A stretch of DNA of 64,000 nt from Haberlea rhodopensis (lineage: Eukaryota; Streptophyta; Magnoliopsida; Lamiales; Gesneriaceae), in the NCBI GenBank assembly GCA_907163345.1, contig CAJQUN010000413.1, forward strand, positions 372,001 to 436,000, in the 5' to 3' direction. Positions 56,171 through 64,000 of the stretch are shown piece after piece. The first letter of the stretch is position 1, and each line of letters begins with the position of its first letter. Under the pieces are notes generated by a model. That model was not told the origin of the DNA and did not search any database. It saw only the letters and a list, made by a program, of their open reading frames with translations. Position numbers and translations under genes: made by a program.

Positions 56171-57657
56171 GCCGCCCATAAGATTTATGTTTTTTTCAAA
56201 AATGTTGGAAATGTCGGGATTTTGGAATCGAGGTTTGAGTGGCCCATTTCCGGGACTATGTCCACATTCCAATGGGAATGCTATACTTTTAAATGGATTG
56301 GTTGGAGCCAAAATTTAATAAAACGAAATTCTCGGTTGAGTTTTTGGGCTATCATTTGAAATTATAAAATGGAATATTTTGGGTATTATGCATGCTTAGC
56401 CGGTGGGCTTTTATTTTGGTAATCGTCATGGATGGACGATAGGTTTGGAAGTTGTGAATGTGCTTGGGCACGTGTTTGCATGCCTTTGTTTAATTGAGAG
56501 TTATTTGCATGTTAGCACTTAACTCATCGGGTCGTGGGACTCAGGCAAGGTTGGACTTGAACTACAGAATTATAAGGTACGTATGACGTACGAGCATAGC
56601 CCTTTATTATGAATGCAATTGTTGAGTGCATGGTACACTATATTGCAATAAATGTATATGAAAATGCATGATATATGGTATTAGAAATAAACGGTTACTG
56701 GAATGCATGGCTTATGGTAATTGCTACAAATGGATATATATGCATTGAGAATCATATGGTGCCGCTTTTGAGCGAGTAATGATTGGGATGTTGTAACCTT
56801 TGAGCGAACATCGGTTATGACGCCACTGCTGTTGAGCATTCGTGAGAATGAAATGCCGCTATTGTAGAGCGAGCAATGAAATAGAAAGATGGAACCATAA
56901 GTGAGATACATGGAATATTTTTAATCATTGTTTAATGATTTTGTATTATTGATTATGATATCGGTATGTGACAAATAGATTTGTTAATCAATGTAATTAT
57001 TAACTAGCATTTGAGAATTTGATGGTTTCAGTTATTTTGAGAACATGGACAGTGCAGGGAATCCGGGATGAGGACGATACCATCCAGGGAGCATCTTTCA
57101 TATTTCATAGCATTTACATTTTTGTAAATTATGAATTGCATTATGGATTTGGGATATTGGTATGCTCACCCCGTGTGGGGGCTGTCTCTGTTGGGGAAGG
57201 TGATTAGGTACATCGATGGCTTTGAAGATGAACTCGAGCTATGGATTGGAGGTGCTTCCAGGGATCGAAATACCAGTGACGATATTGAGCACCGTATTTT
57301 ATACATTTGACACACACATATCTATTTGATGCTCGCATGTGAGCACTATTATGTGTATATGGCATGTATAAAAAGGCAAGGGCCTTTCTCTCTTCATTTA
57401 TGAGTAGCATGCAATTATTTATTGAATTGCTAAATGAACTGATAACATGTTAGTGTATTATATTGGTGCATGAGATGTATGTGGACTTGGTTGGGGGAAA
57501 CTAGACATTATATGGAATAATGAAAAGAATTTTATTATTGGCATGATTGGCTATGATGATAAGTGGTTTTTTCCCTACATGTATGATTGTATGTACTAAT
57601 GACATGGATTAATACACTAATAGAAGGGGTTAAGGGCATGGAGGTCCTTACAAATGT

Positions 57658-57717
57658 TGTAGGATTTTAGTGCTTTAATCCTACTATAATATCAAGTATG
57701 ATATATATTTGTGTATA

Positions 57718-57795
<78 letters not shown>

Positions 57796-59659
57796 CGAAT
57801 AATACACATATTAGTGTGTTGTAATTTGGAACACTTTAATTCGTTGGCTATACTTTGATCATCCAGTTTTCTCAGAATTCCACTACTTTTTCCACTAACT
57901 TATTATTTTATTCAATTTCTTATTTGTTGATAATTTAAATTGATATTTCATTTTTCAATTAAATTATCCAAATTCTTAACTAATTAATCATCCGGATTTG
58001 CATAATCATTGTTAATCCGGATTAATTAGTAATGGGGTCTTACAATACCATAAAAACTGGAAAATATATAGTCATTGTACTTTCAATAAATTATTTGAAA
58101 TATAAATAATATATCATTAATAATTGAGAAACGAGATAAAAGCTAAACTTTGAAAGCAAACTACCCAAATATGAGTTCAACTAGGGGTGAATATTCGGTC
58201 AAAATCGAACTGAAATTGTGAAAACTGAACCGATCGAATTTATTTTTCAACCAACCAAGATGACTGATTTTACGTTAAATCGAACAAACCGATTTGATAA
58301 AACATCACTTATCATTAAAGATCATGGCTTAAAACCTAAACAAGATCATTTAAATTCAACATCTAAACATATAATTGTCTAAAAAATATTTGGCTAAACT
58401 TATTTTAAATAGCTCATAAGCTGTGAAGACTTATTTTAATAATACGATGTGAAAATATTTGGATAAACTTATTTTAAATATGTTAAATATGTTGATGTTT
58501 TTAATATTACAATATCTTTTTATTTTCATAATTAACAAAAAAAAAAGATATGATATTATGAGAATAATACTTTAGTTAATTTTGAACGCATTTTTATATA
58601 TAAGTAATTTTAAAATAGTTTCGTTAATATTAAACTAGTTTATAGTTTAAAAATATTAATAAATAATTCTTTGAAATAAATTAAAATAATAATACACAAT
58701 AGGGGGTGTAACTGTAATTTATAGTATATTATAGGGTGTATTTATAATATTTTGATAATTTTATATTACATATATTACATGGGGTATATCTATAATATTT
58801 TGATAGTTTTATATTACATGTGCAATAGGACAATAATGTCATTTCACGCATTCTGTTAATTTGTTTGACGGTGTTACACTAGAGGGGAGGTCTCTGTAAT
58901 TTTTCAAAGTCGAGAGGGGTTTCCGTAATTAGGCCAAATTCGAGAAGATGTAGGTGTAATTATCTCTAATTTTTATTTGGAAAATTAAATTGTTGAATTC
59001 AGATTTTCCAAAAGCTTTGGTTTGCTCGTGAAAAGGAAGGAATCTCTATAGGGAAGACCTACAAACTATCATTAACATAGTCTTTATCAGAATAATTGAT
59101 GCTACCCCCACGGTAGTCCGAGGCGAATTTATGTAGTCTCTTACGGGTATTTGCTCCCCTCAAAGAAAAAAATTAATACTAAAAAAAATTTAAAAATTAC
59201 ATTTTAAATTATATTTTGAACCCTCAAATTTTTTTTGCTCTTCAATTTTCATGCTATTATTATTTCCCCTAAATAAAAAATTTAGATTCGACCATAGGTT
59301 GTGCCATTGGGGTGCATCCACAACGCATTGACAGCATTTCAAATGAAATATTCATAATTTATGGTAAGATTTATCCTAAAGATAATATAATTTGGCCATT
59401 TGCTATAGTATCGAAGTAACCGTATTTACTAGTATAAGGAGTTAAAAGGCTACAACAATTGATAGGGTATAATTATTCGTGTTTCCAAAAAATTTAGCAT
59501 TTGACATAACAATGATACGACTTTCACTTTCTAAACACGTAAGCATACAATAACATAAATAGACTCCAAAATTTATATAAAAAAAAAAAAAAACACACAC
59601 ACACACACAAAATTCATTCAAATTGCGGTACATTGAGAATAAATTCCCAAATATTTCAG
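57658..59659. other. AT-rich noncoding region with microsatellites
   Basis: Holds a long TA microsatellite at 57717-57787, a short AC run at about 59593-59608, and two pairs of direct repeats: ATATTTGG-N-TAAACTTATT near 58388 and 58448, and TATAATATTTTGATA near 58744 and 58790. The stretch from 58184 (CTAGGGGTGAATATTCGGT) resembles ends of small plant hAT-type elements, but no inverted repeats could be closed. No gene. Confidence 0.55.
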
Positions 59660-59967
59660 GAAAACATATTTGAATGGCAGTTTGCAATCATGAGATCCGA
59701 GGATTTGGAGTTTGAGGGGGGATTTTACCGTGGAAGAATTCAGTTGTCTGTTGAATATCCTATCAAGCCTCCTAAATTTATGTTGTTGACAGTACTGGGT
59801 TCTCATTACATAGTTCATTATTGTGAATGAAGAATGTATCTTATGTTTGTCTGAAGATATGTTATCCAATTGAATTTTTTTTTGCAGCCAAATGGTCAAT
59901 TTGAAACCCAAACCAAGATATGATTGAGTATTTCCTCATCCTGAACATTGGCAACCATCCTGGAGTG
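59660..59967 (+). pseudogene. UBC32-type E2 ubiquitin-conjugating enzyme fragment
   Basis: Exon 59660-59791 follows a splice acceptor (TTTCAG) and encodes 44 residues from the E2 core: ENIFEWQFAI, LEFEGGFYRGRIQL, YPIKPPKFMLLT. It ends at a GT donor. A 96-base intron (ending TTTTGCAG) leads to a second exon 59888-59967: PNGQFETQTKI, then a TGA at the position before the active-site region, and a small deletion before PEHW/QPSW-like sequence; it ends at another GT. The family (UBC32-34, ER-membrane E2s acting in ER-associated degradation) is recognised from these motifs. Introns are kept, so it is a DNA-level copy and not a processed cDNA. Start, active-site region and membrane anchor are missing. 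Confidence 0.85.
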
Positions 59968-60237
59968 GTATTTGTTTTCACATTCTATGTTTCTGATAAT
60001 TCTGTTTTTTGTTTACAATATGAATGCTAAAGATTTGGGCATCTTGTGTCTGCTGGTTTATTGATTTTGCTCTACGTAGCTTAAGTTTCTTACTTATTAA
60101 AATTGATAAGCCGATCGATCGTAGGGCAATATATAACAAATTGATAAGGACGGGAATAGATGATGCACTTGTGAAAAATATATATGCATTTATTAACAGT
60201 AAAGTTGTATATAATCCAATAAGTATAGTGTATGTTG

Positions 60238-60420
60238 GAAATGAAAAGTGCATACTGGGAACTATTGGTTAAAGATATCCAAGATGTGTGTAAACTATTT
60301 TAGTCAATTTATGATCAAACAGATGAGGGTGATGGATATGTCTCTATTGAAGTTTCACCCAGGCTTGCTGATGATACCGAAGGCTGTTAAATGGCTTCAT
60401 CAGTCTATAAGAGAGAGTAA
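60238..60420 (+). pseudogene. Transaldolase fragment
   Basis: The frame from 60238 reads KSAYWELLVKDIQDVCKLF, a TAG, then IYDQTDEGDGYVSIEV and SPRLADDTEG, followed by a small deletion with frameshift and KWLHQ. This matches plant transaldolase (pentose phosphate pathway) around the segment with YVSVEVSPRLADDT. A possible exon border is at about 60199 (TTAACAG). Only one exon region is present. It lies 270 bp after the UBC32-like piece, which is a different gene, so the two were brought together by rearrangement or transposon capture. The stretch between (60110-60200) has an open frame IDKPIDRRAIYNKLI that I do not recognise. Confidence 0.8.
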
Positions 60421-60639
60421 ATTCTCTTAAACTTGTCAGTCTGTAGACGGTAGACCTATTTGCTTTTTGAAATCTCTTATTTTTTTAATACAAAAGTAAC
60501 AATTTTTTTTTAATAATATCTTAGTTGCTTGTTTGGGACAAACGGAAAGTGATAACAAGGTGGAACACAGATGTTATTTTCAAAATTATTTTGTAAACAT
60601 ATCAAAGTATATATATTATCAAATATATTTTAAAACATA

Positions 60640-62440
60640 TACCTCTATATACATATTTGGTATTTGCAACTTAACACAAATGATCTTATTTAGTACCACA
60701 AATTAGCTTATATAGTATCACAATTTAAATTATATAATACCATAAATTAGCTTATGTAGTACCATAAATTAGTATATAGTACCACAAATTAGCTTATGTA
60801 GTACCACAAATTAGTATATATAATACCACATATTAGTTTATGGAGTACCACCAACTAATATATATAGTACCACAAATTACCGTATCTAGTACCACAAATT
60901 AGATAATATAGTATATAGTATATAGTACCACAAATTATATTATATAGTAACACAAATCACCTTAATTTTTACCACCAATTAAGGTGGTACTAAATAAGCT
61001 AAGACATGAACACAAATTTCCTCAATTGTTACCACAAATTATGATATACTAAATGTATGATAAAGTGGTATAAATAAGCTAATATGTGAACTATATATTT
61101 CACGGTTATATACAAATCTCTTACATGTTATATATCTATTTGTAAACATATCAAATTATATATATCACTACTATCATATATCATGTATATTTGTAACTAT
61201 GTCACATGTCATATATGATGTGGTAATAATTGTCTAATAATAATTATACGACATATGTGATAATTATTGTGTCACACACCATATATACATAATTGTGGTA
61301 TTATATTCTCTACCAATCGTAGAGGTTATAATACCACATCATAGAAAAATGGCGTAAATATGCCACTTGAGAGGCGTGAATACGTTGTACTATAAATCAT
61401 TATATTTAGTACTACAAATCATTACATTTGGTACCACAAATTAGTACATTTGGTACCACAAATAAATATGTTTAGTATCACAGAGTAACTTATATATTAC
61501 CACAAATTATGTTATTTAATACAAAATGTATGTTATTTAGTACCAGATATTAGCTTATATAGTACCACAAATCAGTATAATTGGTACCACAAATCAGTAT
61601 ATTTAGTACCACATAGTAGCATATAGTACCACAAATTATGTTACTTAGTACCAAATATGTGTTATTTAGTACAACAAATCAGTATATTTAGTACCACATA
61701 TTAGCTTATATAGTACCGCAAATCAGTATATTTAATACCAAATATGTGTTATTTAGTACCATAAATCAGTATATTTAGTATCACATATTAGCTTAAATAT
61801 ACTGATTTGTGGTACCAAATATTTTGATTTGTGATACTATATAAGTTAATATGTGGTACTACATATACTGATTTGTGGTACTAAATAACATATATAGTAC
61901 AACAAATTAGCTTATATAGTACCACAAATTAGCTTATAGAGTACCACAAATTATGTTAGATAGTGAGTAATATATATAGTATCATAATTCAGTATATTTG
62001 GTACCAGAAATCAAATATTTAGTACCACAGAGTAACTTATACAGCACAACAAATTTTGTTATTTAGTACCAAAAATTATTTAGTACCACATGTTAGCTTA
62101 TACAGTACCACAAATCAGTATAGTTGGTACCACAAAAGTTTGGACAGAAACATCAGCGCATAGGCGCATCTCTACATGTGTCTAGGCTCTTGATTGTGCA
62201 GAAAATCGTCATCCGGGCAGAAGCACATGCGCATAGGTGAATCACTACATGCGCCTAGGCGCCTGAATATGGAAAATTGAGATTGATGAATGATTTGTGG
62301 TACCAAATATACTGATTGTGATACTATATAAGCTAATATGTGATACTAAATATACTGATTTGTGGTACTAAATAATATATTTTTGGTACTAAATAACATA
62401 ATTTGTGGTACTGTATAAGCTACACTGTGCTACTAAATAT
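60640..62440. repeat. AT-rich minisatellite (TAGTACCACAAAT units) in both orientations
   Basis: Units of about 22 bp such as TAGTACCACAAATCAGTATA and TAGTACCACATATTAGCTTA repeat through 60690-61010, 61385-61780 and 61870-62140. The reverse complement (ATACTGATTTGTGGTACTA) occurs at about 61785-61890 and 62290-62440. Long foldback structures are therefore possible. Interruptions: 61080-61380 (degenerate, with a GGCGTAAATATGCC-like palindrome at about 61352) and 62140-62280 (GCGC palindromes). Confidence 0.8.
62156..62262. promoter_or_regulatory. GCGCCTAGGCGC palindrome array
   Basis: Units start at 62156 (GCGCATAGGCGC), 62178 (GTGTCTAGGCTC), 62229 (GCGCATAGGTGA) and 62251 (GCGCCTAGGCGC, perfect): two pairs with 22 and 22 bp inside and 73 bp between pair starts, the geometry seen in Ath-1 and Ath-2. 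It is embedded in the AT-rich minisatellite, probably a fragment of another LTR. Confidence 0.7.
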
Positions 62441-62446
62441 GTTATT

Positions 62447-64000
62447 TGTCATGACCAGGGATTATAGATGTTAATCCCGGAGTGTTAATAACCCCTAAAG
62501 TTGTTTTACGTGGCGATTTGGAGTTTAATCGTGGTGTTGGGCCTTCTGGGCTCGTTTATTTGGGTAGTTGGGATCGTTGGATCCCGAGGTTGAGATTGTA
62601 TTCTCATTTGGGTGAAAAACCTATGAGTTGGGTTTTTAGTGTGACTCGAGATCTGGGGTGCTTTGTGTGGGCACCGGTAGGGGGTTTTGGAGTTAGAGAG
62701 AGAATTTTTGAAAACAGATATTTTTAATGAATCATGATGTATTTGTGGGGCTATTAGTATTTCGGGGTATTTTTGCTATAAATACCAGTTGAACCCGAGA
62801 TTTTAATTTTAAAATTCATTTCAGCTCCTCCAGCCCGTCTCTCTCTCTCCTCGCGTCGGCCCTTTCCCGTCGCCCCCAACCCCCGTGCGTAAAAGCGATG
62901 CGCCCGCCGCCGTCCGGCCGCCGTTCGGCGCGTCCGACCCGCCGTTGGCTTCGTCTCGTCCAGGCGCAGCTTCCCACACCGGCAATTCAAAGTTTTATCG
63001 CGATTTGCCTTCGGAATTCCAGATTTACGCAGACGCCCAAAATTCTAGGGTTCTTCGTTTTTGAGCGATTTTTCTTCCGATCTTCGTATGGGTAACCTTC
63101 CTTACCCCTTTTTCATGCTTCTCATGTAATTCCCTGTATTTTGGTGTTGTATGGTTCGAAATTTGCCCTAATTTCGTGAGGTTGGGGTTCGAATTTGGGG
63201 GTTTTGGCAGGGGGGTGGTGATTCTTGTTATGGGTCGTTTATTACATGTTTTAGATGTATTATGGTGCTTAGTTTGGGTTCGAATTGTGAGGTTAAGGGT
63301 TCCAAAATTTGAAGGGTGTTCTTGAACAATTTTCGATAATGTCTCATTTGTTTCCCTCCCTGCATGTGCCCTGCCCCGGGTCTTTTAAATGGTTAATTGT
63401 CGTGTGTTGGCAATATTTTTGAGGGTTATGGATGTGCTTGAGCATGGGTTACATGTTCGTAAATAATTGTGAATTATTTATCGTGTTAGCACATCGTTCC
63501 TCGGGGCATGGAACTCGAGCAAGGTTTGGCTCGGACTTCGGAGATTTTAAGGTACGTGCGACGTACGAGCATCCCTTTATATGAGAGCTTTTGTGAAATG
63601 CATAATGTATTTTGATTGCATTGAATAATTGTGCGTATGGTTATATATATATGTTGATATAGCCAAGGAACGACCAAAACTTGATATCGCCGCCACAAGC
63701 GTGCGTGACACTAGAGTAGGATAACTCTTACAAGGTATGGGGGGTACTGGATGTGTATGACTATTGTAGGGCATTGAGATGCCTGAGAATGATCGTGGAA
63801 TCATGTATTCATTATAAGACATGCGAGATGTCTAAGTATAATGGAGAATTGGTAAAATAAATGCTAGGCATTTGAGCTATCTGTGATTGTTAGCGAGGTT
63901 GAGAAATCAGTATTTGTTATTGAGATATCCATATTTGCCTGCATAATGAATTTGGAATCATATATATTGACATTCGAGAATTAGGCATACGATGAGTTAA
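62447..64000 (+). mobile_element. Long gypsy-type LTR, start (runs out of the window)
   Basis: Starts TGTCATGACCAGGG and follows the solo LTR and the 27-37 kb LTR in order: AATCCCGG region, GATCGTTGGATC, TATA box at 62775-62786, CT-rich leader, a very GC-rich stretch at about 62880-62960, TTAATTGTCGTG, then GTACGT-GCG-ACGTAC at 63552-63566. It has no CGATCGATCG array, so it is a related subfamily. The 3' part and any interior lie beyond 64000. Confidence 0.82.

Larger units (their letters stand above)
55252..57652 (+). mobile_element. Solo LTR of the long gypsy type
   Basis: 2401 bp, TGTGATGCCCGAG to GGTCCTTACA, flanked by a perfect AATGT duplication (55247-55251 and 57653-57657). There is no interior or second LTR, so the element was removed by LTR-LTR recombination. 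It is homologous along its length to the LTR at 27327-37397. TATA box at 55580-55590. GTACGT-N3-ACGTAC at 56577-56591. CGCT/GAGCGA pairs at about 56761-56880. Confidence 0.93.

Noticed and set aside
58184..58960. hAT- or Mutator-like element
   Set aside because: End-like sequence and direct repeats are visible but no terminal inverted repeats or target duplication could be closed.

Overview
The window is plant nuclear DNA, almost certainly a dicot, and nearly all of it is nested LTR retrotransposons. The plant assignment rests on: tRNA-Asp primed Athila-like Ty3/gypsy elements; SIRE-like Ty1/copia elements with a UBN2-type gag; CCHC zinc knuckles; AT microsatellites; and two broken plant gene fragments with plant exon structure (a UBC32-type E2 ubiquitin-conjugating enzyme and a transaldolase). 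I see no intact host gene, no tRNA or rRNA gene and no CRISPR array.

Layout. 1-2312: noncoding flank with two palindrome arrays; it probably continues at 19135-21190 as a broken Copia element. 2313-19129 (+): an Athila-like element (Ath-1, TSD GTAAC) with decayed gag-pro-RT-RH-INT; its 5' LTR holds a 476-bp triplication and a nested gag-only Copia-type element, 4598-9689 (-, TSD CAGTA/TAGTA). 21231-37397 (+): a Ty3/gypsy element with about 2-kb LTRs and no recognisable genes (LARD-like, Tekay-type ends), carrying a 1.4-kb minisatellite. Its 3' LTR is interrupted by 28210-36193 (-): Ath-2, a very young element (TSD AGATG, LTRs nearly identical) with intact gag and an intact extra ORF but no pol. 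37488-54497 (-): a SIRE-like Copia element (TSD ATTTA) with broken gag, pol and a long extra 3' ORF. That ORF is split by 38951-45505 (-): Ath-3 (TSD ATAGC), which has one gag-like ORF and no pol. 55252-57652: a solo LTR (TSD AATGT) of the same broad LTR type as the 21-37 kb element. 59660-60420: adjacent UBC32-like and transaldolase fragments. 60640-62440: an AT-rich minisatellite in both orientations. 62447-64000: the start of another long LTR.

Most interesting signal. LTRs of unrelated families each carry their own short perfect palindrome, and the spacing rule is shared: palindromes lie 20-22 bp apart (two helical turns), usually in pairs repeated every 67-73 bp. The palindromes differ: GGCGT-N4-ACGCC in Ath-1, CGATCGATCG in Ath-2 and the gypsy LTRs, ATCGCCTNRGGCGAT in the gag-only Copia element, and GCGCCTAGGCGC at 62.2 kb. 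In both Athila elements that carry the extra ORF (Ath-1 and Ath-2) the same palindrome occurs a second time, inside the element, directly upstream of that ORF. This resembles, by inference only, an element-specific DNA-recognition system such as the VANC anti-silencing proteins of VANDAL transposons, which bind short motif arrays in their own element.

Insertion order from nesting: Ath-1 before the gag-only Copia; the gypsy element before Ath-2; SIRE-like Copia before Ath-3. All spacings and mismatch counts were made by hand.
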